Shown: positions 36,998 through 46,959, numbered from the stretch's first letter. The stretch: DNA of 64,000 nt from Prochlorococcus sp. scB243_495K23 (GCA_000635495.1 JFLW01000001.1:248001-312000), one strand, 5' to 3'. Notes: generated by a model not told the origin, from the sequence alone. Program-made: numbers and translations.

Positions 36998-38227
36998 TTA
37001 TTTTGCATTAATCGCTAATAATGCAGTACCAAATGAAGTAGTTTTTTTACATGAAACTATTGGTATATTGATTATTTTTTCTCTTATTTTCCTCCATTGT
37101 GGGTTTTTTGAACCACCACCAATAGTAATAATTTTTTTTGGAAATGAACCTGTTAGTTCACCTAGTTTTTCCCATCCTTTCAATTCGATCTTGGCAAGCC
37201 CCTCGAATAATGCTTGTAAATAAAGTGAGTCGCTTACTGGCCTTGGACCAAGTATCGGCTCTAAATTAGCATTATTAGCGGGAAATCTCTCTCCTTTACA
37301 ATTAAGAGGTAAAAGATTTAAAGAAGTATTTTTCGATGGATTAATTTGTCGACTTAGCTCCTTTATTTCCAAATCAGAAAAGAACCTAGACAAGATACCG
37401 CATCCTGAATTTGATGCTCCTCCACATATCCAATCGCCATTCACTCTATGAATTGTAATTCCTTGTTTTTTGATAGGGTTATCAATAATTTTTTTAACTA
37501 CAATAGTTGTTCCTAAAACAGTGAGGCCATCTTTTTTACCTAAACCTGAAGCTATTAAACTTGCATTAGAGTCAGTAGTTCCTGAGATTAATATTAATTT
37601 TTTATTCAAGTTAAATCTCTCTGCTAAATCAAAATTCACTTGTCCAAGAATTTTTCCGCTTTTTATTATTTGCGGTAAGCATTTTTGCCATGAAGTATTG
37701 AGATAGCTTTTTGGCCATGATTCCTTTTTTAGATCCCAACCTAGTTTTAGATTATTACCTTCTTCTCCATGAGTCCAATCTTTTAAAAACCAACCAGTGA
37801 TCCAATCAGATTGATGACGTAAAAGTATATTTGTCCCATATTCATTAATTAGTTTTAATGCTCTAGCAAGACTACTGTATGGAGTTCTCAGATGATCTTC
37901 GCCATAAGTTAAAGATTCAAGAAGGATCTTATTTTCGCTACATGCTTGGTCATAAGGTATTGCTTCTCCTAGCGGCTCTCCTTGCAAATTTGATGCTATT
38001 AAAGTTCCTGAGGTTCCGGATATAGCCAATTTATTAAGGTTAATTTTAACCTCAATAGGTAAACTAGCCAAAAGATTCTCACAAGAATTGATCCAAGAAT
38101 TTGGATTTTTAAAGCTGTATGAATAGGATACTGAATTTGAATATACTAATTTCTTGTGAAAATTAATAATTGATATTCTCGCACCACTGGTTCCAAAATC
38201 TAACCCTCCGTAAAAACTTTCAGGCAT
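36998..38227 (-). CDS. FGGY-family carbohydrate kinase
   Basis: This 409-aa protein has the ASKHA/FGGY fold. The N-terminal phosphate motif is GGLDFGTSGARISIINF near residues 6-22, the phosphate-2 motif is LISGTTDSNASLIASG near 213-228, and the adenosine motif is IITIGGGSKNPQWRKI near 368-383. GTSGTLIA near 71-78 is also family-like. It phosphorylates a sugar or polyol such as xylulose; the exact substrate is not shown. It is 12 bases downstream of metK on the same strand, though no functional link is known. Confidence 0.88.
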   Translation of the reverse strand: MPESFYGGLDFGTSGARISIINFHKKLVYSNSVSYSYSFKNPNSWINSCENLLASLPIEVKINLNKLAISGTSGTLIASNLQGEPLGEAIPYDQACSENKILLESLTYGEDHLRTPYSSLARALKLINEYGTNILLRHQSDWITGWFLKDWTHGEEGNNLKLGWDLKKESWPKSYLNTSWQKCLPQIIKSGKILGQVNFDLAERFNLNKKLILISGTTDSNASLIASGLGKKDGLTVLGTTIVVKKIIDNPIKKQGITIHRVNGDWICGGASNSGCGILSRFFSDLEIKELSRQINPSKNTSLNLLPLNCKGERFPANNANLEPILGPRPVSDSLYLQALFEGLAKIELKGWEKLGELTGSFPKKIITIGGGSKNPQWRKIREKIINIPIVSCKKTTSFGTALLAINAK

Positions 38228-38239
38228 AGAAAAAATTTT

Positions 38240-39481
38240 TTATTTAAAAATCTTGGAAGCCTCTGCTAATTGGGCTGCTTTTTTTTCTACATTTTCCCAT
38301 GGGAGCTCAAGATCTCTTCTGCCAAAATGTCCATAAGATGCAGTCTTTCTATAAAATTTGCCGCCCATTTTTTTTGGTAGATTTCTCAAGTTAAATTCTT
38401 TTATTATTGCTGCGGGTCTTAAATCAAAGTGCTCTTTAATTAGCTCAGTCAAATTAGCTTGTGAAATAACACCTGTATCAAAAGTATCCACTAGTATGGA
38501 AATTGGTTTTGCTACTCCAATTGCATAACTTAATTGTACTTCTGCTTTTTTTGCCAATTTCGCCTTAACTATGCTTTTAGCTACATAGCGTGCAGCATAA
38601 GCGGCTGATCTGTCTACTTTTGTGGGATCTTTCCCAGAAAATGCCCCTCCTCCGTGTCTTGCATATCCACCATAAGTATCTACAATAATTTTTCTGCCAG
38701 TGAGACCCGCATCTCCTTGTGGCCCTCCTACGACAAATTTTCCAGTGGGGTTTACTAGAAATCTTGTTTGGCTAATGCTTGGTTTGATTTCTAAATCTTC
38801 AGTAGCAGGAATTACAACATGGGTCCATAAATCTTCTTTTATTCTTTGACGAATTTCTTCTTCATTTGTCATCCCATCTATCTCAGGATTATGTTGAGTT
38901 GAAATTAAAATTGTATTAATAGAGACTGGTAAACCTTTTTTGTAATAAATGCTTACTTGAGTTTTGCCATCAGGGAGTAGATAATTAAGGACTTCTTCAT
39001 GCCTCACTTTGGCAAGTTGAATGGCTAATCTATGAGCTAAGCTAATAGGTAAGGGCATTAATTCAGGCGTCTCATCACATGCATAGCCGAACATTATGCC
39101 TTGGTCACCAGCTCCGGTATTATCTTCTAAATCATCGTTAATATCGTCCGCCTCGTTTACTCCTTGAGAAATATCCGGTGATTGTTCGTCAAGTGCTACT
39201 AAAACAGCACAACTATTTGCGTCAAAACCACCTGCTCTATAGCCTTCATATCCAATTTCTTTAATTACATTTCTAACAAGTTTTATATAATCGACTTTTG
39301 CTTTTGAAGTTATTTCTCCAGTAAGTAAACAAAGACCTGTATTTACTACAGTTTCGCATGCAACTCTGCTTTCTGGATCTTTTGTCAATAGAGCATCTAA
39401 AACAGCGTCACTAATTTGATCACATATTTTGTCAGGATGACCTTCAGTAACGGATTCCGAAGTGAAAATAAAATCACTCAT
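38240..39481 (-). CDS. metK: S-adenosylmethionine synthetase
   Basis: This 413-aa protein is MetK, which makes S-adenosylmethionine from methionine and ATP. It starts [20 protein letters not shown], with the Mg/ATP-binding His-Pro-Asp-Lys. The methionine loop [12 protein letters not shown] near residues 121-132 and the P-loop-like [19 protein letters not shown] near 278-296 are intact. It is 136 bases downstream of rpsA and reads in the same direction as the sugar kinase that follows. I saw no SAM-riboswitch-like sequence in the leader. Confidence 0.97.
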   Translation of the reverse strand: MSDFIFTSESVTEGHPDKICDQISDAVLDALLTKDPESRVACETVVNTGLCLLTGEITSKAKVDYIKLVRNVIKEIGYEGYRAGGFDANSCAVLVALDEQSPDISQGVNEADDINDDLEDNTGAGDQGIMFGYACDETPELMPLPISLAHRLAIQLAKVRHEEVLNYLLPDGKTQVSIYYKKGLPVSINTILISTQHNPEIDGMTNEEEIRQRIKEDLWTHVVIPATEDLEIKPSISQTRFLVNPTGKFVVGGPQGDAGLTGRKIIVDTYGGYARHGGGAFSGKDPTKVDRSAAYAARYVAKSIVKAKLAKKAEVQLSYAIGVAKPISILVDTFDTGVISQANLTELIKEHFDLRPAAIIKEFNLRNLPKKMGGKFYRKTASYGHFGRRDLELPWENVEKKAAQLAEASKIFK

Positions 39482-39617
39482 TTACAAATAATTCTGAAAT
39501 TAGTTTTATCCTAAAATAGATTATCGTTACAAATCAATTATTGTAAATTAAATAATACTTGCACAAGAATAGTGATACTTAAATTCTGATATTCGTAAAT
39601 AAAATAAATAAGTAAAC

Positions 39618-40709
39618 TTATACTGTTTCAGCCGATGCTGTCGAGATTTCTTCATTATCGTCAGTTTGTTCAAATAACATTTGTTTGTATTTCGCAGCCA
39701 TTTCTTCAGCTTTACTAAAAACTTTTTGAGGATCAGATAGCATATCGCCTGGTTCAGGTTCAAGTGCTTTAGTAGATAATGAAATTCGTCCTCTTTCTGA
39801 ATCAAGGTCAATTATCATGACTTTCATTTGGTCATTCACATTCAAAATATTATGAGGAGTCTCAATATGTTCATGACTAATCTCAGAAATGTGTAATAGA
39901 CCACTAACTCCACCAATATCAATAAAGGCTCCATAAGGTTTAATACCTTTTACAGAACCCACGACAACTTCGCCTACCTCTAGCCTGTTCATTTTTTTCT
40001 CAACCAAAGCTCTTCTATGACTTAGTACTAATCTATTTCTCTCTTCATCAACTTCAAGAAATTTTAAAGGTAAATATTCACCTTCTAAGTCATCTTTAAT
40101 TTTTCGAGCACTTATATGAGATCCTGGGATAAAACCTCTCAAGCCTTCTACCCTAACAAGAGCTCCGCCTCTGTTTGTTGCAAAAACTTCAGAATATATA
40201 GTTGCATCTTCTTTTTGGAGTTGTCTAACCCTTTCCCATGCTCTCTGATATTCAATTCTTCTAATGGAGAGAGCTAATTGGCCATCTTCATTTTCCTCGC
40301 TCATTATGAAAAATTCTCTACTTTCTGAAGGTTGTAAAACATCATTAAGACCTTCAACTCTATTTATTGAAACTTCTTGAACTGGCATAAAAGCAGCTGT
40401 TTTTGCCCCTATATCTATCATGGCCCCTTTGGGCTCTAGAGCAAAAACGGTACCTTTAACTAGATCGCCAGGTTTAAAATTATAGTCATACTTACCCAAT
40501 AGTGATGCGAATTCTTCTTGTGTGAATCCCGCGTTGTCAAAATCCGTATTTGTTCTGCTAGAGGAAGAATCTGCTGAAGGTATTTCGCTCTTCTCGAATG
40601 ATAAATCTTCCTCATTTTGAGATGCTGAATCATTATCTAACTCAGACGAATTTTTAATTTCTTGATCCTCGGAAAGTTCTTTAATGGTTTGGGAAGAATT
40701 TTCGTTCAT
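39618..40709 (-). CDS. rpsA: 30S ribosomal protein S1
   Basis: This 363-aa protein is the short cyanobacterial/chloroplast-type S1. An acidic, low-complexity N-terminus (about 70 residues) is followed by three S1 RNA-binding domains. They start near GDLVKGTVFALEPKGAMIDIG (residues 81-101), NRGGALVRVEGLRGFIPGS (about 170-190), and GEVVVGSVKGIKPYGAFIDIG (about 247-267), with SGLLHISEIS in the last. It recruits mRNA to the small subunit. A 15-bp inverted repeat lies 14 bases upstream of its ATG and could be an autoregulatory element. nrdR lies upstream on the same strand. Confidence 0.95.
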   Translation of the reverse strand: MNENSSQTIKELSEDQEIKNSSELDNDSASQNEEDLSFEKSEIPSADSSSSRTNTDFDNAGFTQEEFASLLGKYDYNFKPGDLVKGTVFALEPKGAMIDIGAKTAAFMPVQEVSINRVEGLNDVLQPSESREFFIMSEENEDGQLALSIRRIEYQRAWERVRQLQKEDATIYSEVFATNRGGALVRVEGLRGFIPGSHISARKIKDDLEGEYLPLKFLEVDEERNRLVLSHRRALVEKKMNRLEVGEVVVGSVKGIKPYGAFIDIGGVSGLLHISEISHEHIETPHNILNVNDQMKVMIIDLDSERGRISLSTKALEPEPGDMLSDPQKVFSKAEEMAAKYKQMLFEQTDDNEEISTASAETV

Positions 40710-40723
40710 TTGTTGTATCGCAG

Positions 40724-40738
40724 ACTACCTAAGGTAGT
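40724..40738. promoter_or_regulatory. Inverted repeat in the rpsA leader
   Basis: ACTACCT-A-AGGTAGT is a perfect 7-bp inverted repeat with a single-base centre, starting 15 bases upstream of the rpsA ATG. In RNA it would be a hairpin next to the ribosome-binding region; in DNA it resembles an operator. Confidence 0.35.
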
Positions 40739-40817
40739 TAGAAAGGAATGCTACTAGCCTGCAAACCAATAGCAAAAACGTTTGTGATATGTATTCTACA
40801 CTTTAAGATGCTGAATT

Positions 40818-41297
40818 TTATGAAATTGAAGCTAATTGGTTTTTTGAACTTCCCTTTAGAGATTCAAGAGTAGAAATAAAATCTTTTACCCCATTAAATT
40901 TTCTATAAACTGAGGCATATCTTATATAAGCGACTTCGTTTTCTTTCCTAAGATTTTTAAGTATTAATTCTCCGATTTGTGAAGATTTAATATCTTTATT
41001 AGAGTCTTGAATGATTTGGGATTCAATTCCATCTACGAAATTAATAATTGCTTCACTACTGAAGTTGGTTTTTTCGCATGCTCTTGATATACCAGTAAAT
41101 AATTTTTGTTTATCAAATAATTCTCTGCCACCGTCTTTCTTTAAAACTGAGACTGGCATTGATTCAACTCTTTCATAAGTTGTAAATCTAAAACTGCAAT
41201 TTAAGCACTCTCTTCTTCTTCGAACACTTTTCCCACTATCAGCAGATCTTGATTCCAAAACTCTGCTATCTGTGTTTTGACAGGTTGGACACTGCAT
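40818..41297 (-). CDS. nrdR: Transcriptional repressor NrdR
   Basis: I place the start at the ATG at 41295-41297 ([17 protein letters not shown]), giving 159 aa; a Met eight codons upstream is possible. NrdR has a zinc ribbon (CPTC near residues 3-6 and [15 protein letters not shown] near 31-45) and an ATP-cone domain beginning [16 protein letters not shown]. It senses nucleotides and represses ribonucleotide reductase genes. No nrd gene is in this window. It lies between the psbBT terminator and rpsA, all on the minus strand. Confidence 0.96.
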   Translation of the reverse strand: MQCPTCQNTDSRVLESRSADSGKSVRRRRECLNCSFRFTTYERVESMPVSVLKKDGGRELFDKQKLFTGISRACEKTNFSSEAIINFVDGIESQIIQDSNKDIKSSQIGELILKNLRKENEVAYIRYASVYRKFNGVKDFISTLESLKGSSKNQLASIS

Positions 41298-41363
41298 GTG
41301 GTGAAATGAGATGCGCTTCAACTCTAATAGTAGAGTAATATTCTAATTATGAAAAGTAAAAAA

Positions 41364-41390
41364 AAACCTCCTGTTAAAGAGGTTTTTTTT
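41364..41390 (-). terminator. Terminator after psbB-psbT
   Basis: AACCTC and GAGGTT flank a loop CTGTTAAA; on the minus strand the stem is followed by a run of T (the plus-strand run of A at 41358-41366), and the plus strand also has eight T. It lies just beyond psbT and would end the psbBT transcript before nrdR. Confidence 0.75.
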
Positions 41391-41396
41391 ATTGGT

Positions 41397-41495
41397 TCAT
41401 TTTCTATCAAATTTAGGTGGGTCTCTAAAGGCGACAGCAAAGAATAATGTTACAACTGCGAGAGTAAGAATAAGAACGTAAGCGAAAGCTTCCAT
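41397..41495 (-). CDS. psbT: Photosystem II protein T
   Basis: This 32-aa ORF encodes [18 protein letters not shown] followed by [14 protein letters not shown]. PsbT is a single-helix subunit near the D1-D2 interface; [15 protein letters not shown] and FDRK are diagnostic. It lies 23 bases downstream of psbB and is followed by a strong terminator. Confidence 0.98.
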   Translation of the reverse strand: MEAFAYVLILTLAVVTLFFAVAFRDPPKFDRK

Positions 41496-41518
41496 AAGAT
41501 TAATAAATAAAGTTTAGT

Positions 41519-43042
41519 TTAAACCCTTCCTGGGATTCTTCTTGTGGTTTCGTCGCCAAGCTTCTTGAATAAACCAAATTCAACTTGGTCGCCAATCTCA
41601 GCATCAATACCAGCAAAGGAATTTCTATAAAGAGTTCTTGAAGCGTGCCACCAGTGGCCAAACAAGAATAGCAATCCGAAACATAAATGTGCATATGTAA
41701 ACCACGCTCTAGGTGAGCTTCGGAATACACCGTCAGATTTATAAGTCTCTCTGTCAAACTTGAATGCTTCTCCAAGTTGAGCCTTTCTAGCTAGTCTTTT
41801 AACTACTGCAGGATCAGTAAATGTTTGACCATTAAGATCTCCTCCATAGATGGTTGCAGTAATTCCAGTCTGTTCAAATGAATACTTTGCTTCAGCTCTT
41901 CTAAACGGAATATCTGCTCTTACATTACCCTCTTTGTCTTCAAGGATGACAGGAAAGTTTTCAAAGAAATTAGGTATTCTTCTAACTTCTAACTCATTAC
42001 CATCTCTATCCTGAAAAGCAATATGACCTTGCCAACCAGTTGGTAAACCATCTCCATTAACTAGAGCTCCAACTCTGAATAGCCCGCCTTTTGCAGGACT
42101 ATTGCCAACATAATCGTAGAAAGCTAGTTTCTCTGGAATAGATGCATATGCCTCTTCTTTAGTCGCACCATCATCTATCGCAGCTTGAACCCTTCTATTT
42201 ATTTCAGTCTTGAAATAGCCTGAATCCCATTGATATCTGGTCGGACCAAATAATTCGACTGGAGTAGTCGCTGAACCGTACCACATTGTTCCTGCAACAA
42301 CGAAAGAAACAAATAAAACAGCAGCTAGAGCACTAGCTAGAACTCCCTCAAGACTTCCAAGTTTTAATGCTCTGTAAAGTCTTTCACCGGGTCTATTAGT
42401 AATGTGGAAAATTCCCCCAATAATTCCCATAAGTCCAGCAGCAATATGATTAGCAACAATTCCTCCTGGATTAAAGGGGTTAAATCCTTCTACTCCCCAG
42501 GAAGGAGCTACAGGTTCTACATGGCCAGTCAAACCATAAGGATCAGAAACCCAGATCCCTACATTTGCACAATGAAAAGCTCCAAAACCAAAACATGTAA
42601 GTCCAGCTAGGAGAAGGTGAATTCCAAATATTCTTGGTAAATCAAGAGCAGGCTCGCCTGTTCTTGAATCTTCCCAGAGATCCAAATCCCAGTATGTCCA
42701 GTGCCAAATGGAAGCCAACATTAGTAGCCCACTAAATACTATGTGTGCTGCTGCAACACCTTCAAAACTCCAGAATCCAGGATCAACTCCTGTAGCACCC
42801 GTAATATCCCATCCGTTCCAACTGCTTGTGATACCAAGTCTTGCCATAAAGGGCATGACGTACATCCCCTGTCTCCACATTGGATTGAGAACAGCATCAG
42901 AAGGATCAAAAATGGCTAATTCATAAAGAGCCATAGAACCGGCCCAGCCGGCTAATAATGCAGTATGCATAAGATGCACAGCGAGTAGTCGACCTGGGTC
43001 ATTAATAACTACCGTGTGAACTCGATACCAAGGCAATCCCAT
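41519..43042 (-). CDS. psbB: Photosystem II CP47 chlorophyll-binding protein
   Basis: This 507-aa protein is CP47, the inner antenna of photosystem II. It starts [18 protein letters not shown], has six hydrophobic helices with many chlorophyll-ligand histidines ([69 protein letters not shown], then [15 protein letters not shown] near 451-466), and a large lumenal loop between helices five and six. The C-terminus is RRIPGRV. It is cotranscribed with psbT downstream. psbH and psbN are not next to it. Confidence 0.99.
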   Translation of the reverse strand: MGLPWYRVHTVVINDPGRLLAVHLMHTALLAGWAGSMALYELAIFDPSDAVLNPMWRQGMYVMPFMARLGITSSWNGWDITGATGVDPGFWSFEGVAAAHIVFSGLLMLASIWHWTYWDLDLWEDSRTGEPALDLPRIFGIHLLLAGLTCFGFGAFHCANVGIWVSDPYGLTGHVEPVAPSWGVEGFNPFNPGGIVANHIAAGLMGIIGGIFHITNRPGERLYRALKLGSLEGVLASALAAVLFVSFVVAGTMWYGSATTPVELFGPTRYQWDSGYFKTEINRRVQAAIDDGATKEEAYASIPEKLAFYDYVGNSPAKGGLFRVGALVNGDGLPTGWQGHIAFQDRDGNELEVRRIPNFFENFPVILEDKEGNVRADIPFRRAEAKYSFEQTGITATIYGGDLNGQTFTDPAVVKRLARKAQLGEAFKFDRETYKSDGVFRSSPRAWFTYAHLCFGLLFLFGHWWHASRTLYRNSFAGIDAEIGDQVEFGLFKKLGDETTRRIPGRV

Positions 43043-43264
43043 CGGTTAATTTCTAGTAACTATGCTGAATAAACAGCTAAACATCACGATAGTAAGGGTT
43101 TTTTTGGCTTTGAGGGATTTTTGTAAATAAATTTATTTTCTTGCAAAAATTGGTCAAATCAGTTTGCAGGACTGAGTTTATAAGGAATTTTTAGCTAAAA
43201 ATTGTTAATATTTTGGTCACAATTCTCAAAGTAAAACGCCAAAATAAGAAAAATAACTAAAAAA

Positions 43265-43627
43265 ATGGCAACTATCAGATTTATTCGTGAGGATCTAGAA
43301 GTCCAATGTAATCCTGGAGAAAATTTAAGGGAATTGGTAATGAAAGAAAACTTACAACTTTATGGATTGAAAGGTATTTTAGGAAATTGCGGCGGGGCAG
43401 GACAATGTAGTACTTGTTTTATTTCAGTTGAAGGTGGAAACAAAAATTCTTTGAGCCCTCTAACATCAGTTGAAGAAGAAAAACTAAAAAATAGACCAGA
43501 AAATTGGAGACTTGCATGCCAAACTTTAATTAAGTCCTCTTCAGTAATCTTAACAAAACCACAATCTCCCCCCTCAAATTTGGAAGAACTAAAAAAAATT
43601 AGTGAAAATAAAAAATTACCTCGCTAA
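43265..43627 (+). CDS. 2Fe-2S ferredoxin-like protein
   Basis: This 120-aa protein has a plant-type 2Fe-2S domain with cysteines at 42, 48, 51 and 85 (GNCGGAGQCSTC, then ACQT). The C-x5-C-x2-C spacing rather than the C-x4-C-x2-C of PetF marks it as a divergent ferredoxin, not the main photosynthetic one. The C-terminal 30 residues are Pro/Lys-rich. It is divergent from psbB across 222 bases. Its electron partner is unknown. Confidence 0.88.
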   Translation: MATIRFIREDLEVQCNPGENLRELVMKENLQLYGLKGILGNCGGAGQCSTCFISVEGGNKNSLSPLTSVEEEKLKNRPENWRLACQTLIKSSSVILTKPQSPPSNLEELKKISENKKLPR

Positions 43628-43732
43628 ATTGTTTAAGACTGTAAATCTGTTTATGAAATTTATTTATTTTTCCACTTTATTCGAAGTTATACGTTTATAG
43701 TCTTATTACGTAATTATAGAACTACTGATTAA

Positions 43733-43885
43733 ATGGAAACAACTAACTTTGGATTCGTAGCTAGTCTTTTATTTGTAGGGATACCAACAATATTCCTAAT
43801 AGGTCTATTTATTTCTACTCAAGATGGAGAAAAATCAAGCTTCTATTCTGACTCAAGTAAAGGTAAGCTTGGGCCTAAACGCTAA
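43733..43885 (+). CDS. psbM: Photosystem II protein M
   Basis: This 50-aa ORF encodes METTNFGFVASLLFVGIPTI and a single transmembrane helix ending FISTQDGEKSS. The N-terminal two thirds match PsbM, which lies at the photosystem II dimer interface. The C-terminus runs about 15 residues beyond the usual ~35 aa, with a polar tail ending KGKLGPKR. It is on the same strand as prmC, 11 bases downstream. Confidence 0.93.
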   Translation: METTNFGFVASLLFVGIPTIFLIGLFISTQDGEKSSFYSDSSKGKLGPKR

Positions 43886-43896
43886 AGCTTTAATAA

Positions 43897-44766
43897 ATGC
43901 CTAGCGTTTCTTTTGAAGAATTTTTAATTTGGAAAAAAAAGCAACTTTCTAAAGGAGGAGATCAACAATCCTTTGCTGTTTTACTTGATTGTATAGGCGG
44001 ATTATCTGCTAGTGATCTAAACCTGATGAGTATAAATCTTGAAGGAAAATTACATTTAAAAAAAAAATTAGAGTTTTTAGAATCTGTTTGGCATGATCAT
44101 TTGTTAAATTCTTGCCCAATCCAATACCTTTGTGGGATTACTTTTTGGAGAGACCTAAAATTAAAAGTTACAAAAAAAGTACTAATTCCGAGACCAGAGA
44201 CAGAGCTTATAGTAGATATTGTCTTCAATATATTTCGAAGGAAGTCAGAGAAATTATTTTTTGCTGAATTAGGAACTGGTTCAGGTGCTATAAGTATTGC
44301 GTTGGCATTGGCTTATCCATCAAGCGATGGAGTAGCAACTGATATAGATCAAGACGCATTAGAAATAGCCACTAAAAATTTTTTAAACTCTTCCAAACAA
44401 TCGAATTTGAAATTTTATTGTGGAAATTGGTGGTCACCTCTTGAAAGCTTTAAAGGAAAATTAGATCTCGCTATTTCAAACCCGCCATATATTCCTCAAG
44501 ATATCTATGAAAAATTACCCAAAGAAGTTAAAAATTTCGAACCTAAGGTTGCTTTATTAGGCGGCGAAGACGGTTTAGAACATATTAAGAAAATAATACA
44601 AAAAGCACCATTATTCTTAAAAGAGAATGGCTGGCTAATTTTAGAGAATCATTTTGATCAAGGTGAAAAAGTGAAACAACTACTTCTTAAAAATCAATTT
44701 ACATCAATAGAAATTGTGAAAGACCTCTCAGGTATTGGAAGGTTTACCATTGGAAGATATAAATAA
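43897..44766 (+). CDS. prmC: Peptide chain release factor N5-glutamine methyltransferase
   Basis: This 289-aa protein is PrmC/HemK, which methylates the GGQ glutamine of release factors. The SAM-binding motif is FAELGTGSGAISIALAL near residues 121-137, and the catalytic NPPY motif is DLAISNPPYIPQD near 191-203. PIQYLCGITFWRDL near 74-87 and IPRPETELIVD near 97-107 are also family-typical. It lies 11 bases after psbM and 23 bases before the tsaC-like gene, so these probably share a transcript. Confidence 0.93.
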   Translation: MPSVSFEEFLIWKKKQLSKGGDQQSFAVLLDCIGGLSASDLNLMSINLEGKLHLKKKLEFLESVWHDHLLNSCPIQYLCGITFWRDLKLKVTKKVLIPRPETELIVDIVFNIFRRKSEKLFFAELGTGSGAISIALALAYPSSDGVATDIDQDALEIATKNFLNSSKQSNLKFYCGNWWSPLESFKGKLDLAISNPPYIPQDIYEKLPKEVKNFEPKVALLGGEDGLEHIKKIIQKAPLFLKENGWLILENHFDQGEKVKQLLLKNQFTSIEIVKDLSGIGRFTIGRYK

Positions 44767-44789
44767 ATCATTACATGTTCATAATCTAA

Positions 44790-45371
44790 ATGAATTTAGT
44801 AGACTGCAAATCCGCCTTGAAGACTCTTAAAAGTGGTTTACCTATAATTTTCCCTACGGATACATTACCTGCAATTGGATGCTTGCCAAAATTTTCAAAT
44901 ACTATTTATGAGTTTAAAAAAAGAGATAGAGACAAACCCTTAATTCTCATGGGATCAGAATACCAACAATTAATCAATTATGTTCACGAATCAGCAAAGG
45001 AAGATTACGAAAATATAGCTTCAAAATATTGGCCTGGAGCTCTGACAATGGTTATTCCTGCTTCAGAAAAGCAGACTAGAATCCTCACAAGCAATGATCT
45101 TACTCTTGGGTTGAGGATTCCAAATTCATATATGGCTCAATCTCTCATGAGAGACACAGGCCCATTGTTAACTTCAAGTGCAAATATTTCAGGTTTTAAA
45201 GGATCAACTACAGTTGAAGGGATTGCTCGAGACTTCCCTGCTTTAAAAATTTTGGGTCCTATCCCATGGGGAGAAAGAAGTGGAAAAGCTAGTACTATTA
45301 TTTTTTGGAAGAAAAGTGGAGATTGGAGACTGATTAGAGAAGGAGAAGTATCAGTTAGGGAATTGTATTAA
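44790..45371 (+). CDS. Threonylcarbamoyl-AMP synthase, Sua5/YrdC/YciO family
   Basis: This 193-aa protein has the YrdC fold: GLPIIFPTDTLPAIGC near residues 16-31, YEFKKRDRDKPLIL near 40-53, KYWPGALTMVIPA near 78-90, GLRIPNS near 108-114, and PLLTSSANISG near 126-136. TsaC/Sua5 makes threonylcarbamoyl-AMP for t6A37 of ANN-decoding tRNAs; the YciO branch is less well characterised, and I cannot separate the two by eye. Its stop codon shares one base with the start of the next small gene (TAATG). Confidence 0.85.
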   Translation: MNLVDCKSALKTLKSGLPIIFPTDTLPAIGCLPKFSNTIYEFKKRDRDKPLILMGSEYQQLINYVHESAKEDYENIASKYWPGALTMVIPASEKQTRILTSNDLTLGLRIPNSYMAQSLMRDTGPLLTSSANISGFKGSTTVEGIARDFPALKILGPIPWGERSGKASTIIFWKKSGDWRLIREGEVSVRELY

Positions 45372-45538
45372 TGTTTTTATTGTTATTTTTTGTTTTAATA
45401 ATTCAATTTTCTGCTTATTGGATATTTGAACCCCTTGCATCTTTTTTTGAGTATGTTCTCGAAATAAGATTGTTTCCTATAATTGCTCTGATAGGTTTAT
45501 TTTTTCTTTTTTCAGCAAAGAATATTGATCAGAATTAA
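45371..45538 (+). CDS. Small two-helix membrane protein, unknown
   Basis: This 55-aa ORF begins at ATG 45371, sharing the A of the upstream TAA stop, so translation is probably coupled. It has two hydrophobic stretches, residues about 2-20 (FLLLFFVLIIQFSAYWIF) and 35-48 (FPIIALIGLFFLF), with a short acidic loop between and a polar end SAKNIDQN. I do not recognise a family. It ends 11 bases before the tRNA-Thr gene on the other strand. Confidence 0.6.
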   Translation: MFLLLFFVLIIQFSAYWIFEPLASFFEYVLEIRLFPIIALIGLFFLFSAKNIDQN

Positions 45539-45549
45539 ATAAATCAAAA

Positions 45550-45621
45550 TGCCGGCTAACAGATTTGAACTGATGACCTTCGCTTTACAAAAGCGCTGCT
45601 CTACCGCTGAGCTAAGCCGGC
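45550..45621 (-). tRNA. tRNA-Thr (TGT anticodon)
   Basis: A 72-nt cloverleaf on the minus strand has acceptor GCCGGCT/AGCCGGC with discriminator A, D arm GCTCAGCGGTAGAGC, and anticodon loop TTTGTAA on stem GCGCT/AGCG(A). The T arm is ATCAG-TTCAAAT-CTGTT, with G-T and A-T pairs. The anticodon TGT reads ACN threonine codons. CCA is not encoded. Confidence 0.95.
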
Positions 45622-45686
45622 AATCTCTTTATCTTACAATTAGGGAGGGTTAATTATCAGTATTTTTTTAGCTTTTTTTAAATTTA

Positions 45687-46031
45687 TTACTTTTTGATAT
45701 CTTTGTTAGATTTATCAACTTTATCAGTTTTATCAGTTTTTTTGAATTTTATTTCTCCTGAAATAGTTCTTTTGATTGGTAAATTGGCAACTAATGCAGT
45801 CATTCTATCCTCAGTCTCTAAACTTACTGCTACTTCATCAAAATCAATCTCTACGTATTTAGCAACAACATCAAGAATTTCTTTCCTCATTTTATCTAAA
45901 AGATCAGTTGTTAAGGAACTCATATCAACTCTGTCATGAGCAAGTACAAGTTGTAATCTTTCTCTAGCCGTATTTGCACTAGACGTTTCTCTGCCTAGTA
46001 ATTTATTGATAAGATCTCTGAGAGTCATCAT
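45687..46031 (-). CDS. minE: Cell division topological specificity factor MinE
   Basis: This 114-aa protein matches MinE, which drives MinD off the membrane and sets the pattern of MinCD. The N-terminal amphipathic helix is [12 protein letters not shown], then [16 protein letters not shown] near 20-35 (the MinD-binding segment), and the dimer part with [13 protein letters not shown]. It ends in a lysine/aspartate-rich tail ([15 protein letters not shown]) longer than in E. coli. Two tandem ATGs are possible starts. It is one base downstream of minD. Confidence 0.96.
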   Translation of the reverse strand: MMTLRDLINKLLGRETSSANTARERLQLVLAHDRVDMSSLTTDLLDKMRKEILDVVAKYVEIDFDEVAVSLETEDRMTALVANLPIKRTISGEIKFKKTDKTDKVDKSNKDIKK

Positions 46032-46032
46032 T

Positions 46033-46848
46033 TTAAAATACCTTTGTTTGCATTAATCTCATGAATTTATCCTTAAGACTTTTGCCTTCTTTTTTAGGAT
46101 CGATAATTGGTACATCTTTATTTGTAAGTCTTTGAGAAACATTTAAATAACATCTTTTTGCAGGAGATCTACCATCTGAAAGTGTCAGTGGCTCCCCTCT
46201 ATTTGTGCTTATTATTACCTGTTCATCTTCTAAAACAATACCTAATAAAGGCAAAGAAAGTATCCCTTGAACATCTTCGATAGATAACATTTCTTGACTA
46301 GCCATCATGTTAGGGCGAACTCTATTTATTACAAGTTGGATTGGCTCAATATCTGAAGTATTAAGAATCCCTATTACTCTATCCGCATCCCGCACTGCGG
46401 ATAGTTCTGGGTTAGTGACTACAATAGCTTCTTTGCAGGCCGCTAGAGCATTTTTAAAGCCATCTTCTACACCAGCAGGGCAATCTACTAAGACAAAATC
46501 AAAGTTCTCACTAAGTAGCTCACTAATTTTTTTCATATCTTCGGGCTTCATCCAATCCAACATCCTTGGATCTCCAGCAGGTAAAAGAGCAAGATTAGGT
46601 TCCTTTTTATGTCTAACCAATGCTTGGTCAAGACGACAATTCTTGTCTAAAACATCTTGAGCCGTATAAATGATGCGATTTTCTAGTCCTAGAAGAAGAT
46701 CTAAATTTCTTAAGCCAAAATCGGCATCTAACACAGCAGTTGTTGCTCCGCTATTAGCAAGTGCTATGCCAAGGTTTGCAGTTAAAGTTGTTTTGCCAAC
46801 CCCTCCTTTGCCTGAGCAAATTAATATTGTGCGAGTATTTTTGCCCAC
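46033..46848 (-). CDS. minD: Septum site-determining ATPase MinD
   Basis: This 271-aa protein has the deviant Walker A motif [15 protein letters not shown] near residues 13-27, [15 protein letters not shown] near 40-54, and [14 protein letters not shown] near 115-128. The C-terminal amphipathic membrane-targeting helix is [15 protein letters not shown]. MinD positions the division site with MinC and MinE. It lies between minC (111 bases upstream) and minE (1 base downstream). Confidence 0.97.
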   Translation of the reverse strand: MGKNTRTILICSGKGGVGKTTLTANLGIALANSGATTAVLDADFGLRNLDLLLGLENRIIYTAQDVLDKNCRLDQALVRHKKEPNLALLPAGDPRMLDWMKPEDMKKISELLSENFDFVLVDCPAGVEDGFKNALAACKEAIVVTNPELSAVRDADRVIGILNTSDIEPIQLVINRVRPNMMASQEMLSIEDVQGILSLPLLGIVLEDEQVIISTNRGEPLTLSDGRSPAKRCYLNVSQRLTNKDVPIIDPKKEGKSLKDKFMRLMQTKVF

Positions 46849-46959
46849 GATTTTTAAGATTTTACAAATAATAAAGCCACTTGCAGAAAGTTAAATATTT
46901 TAAAGATTAAGTAATTCTTAAATTTATCTAGTTTGAATTAATTTATTGCAAATTATTGA

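Noticed and set aside
39482..39617. Possible SAM riboswitch before metK
   Set aside because: No conserved SAM aptamer core could be recognised in this 136-bp stretch.
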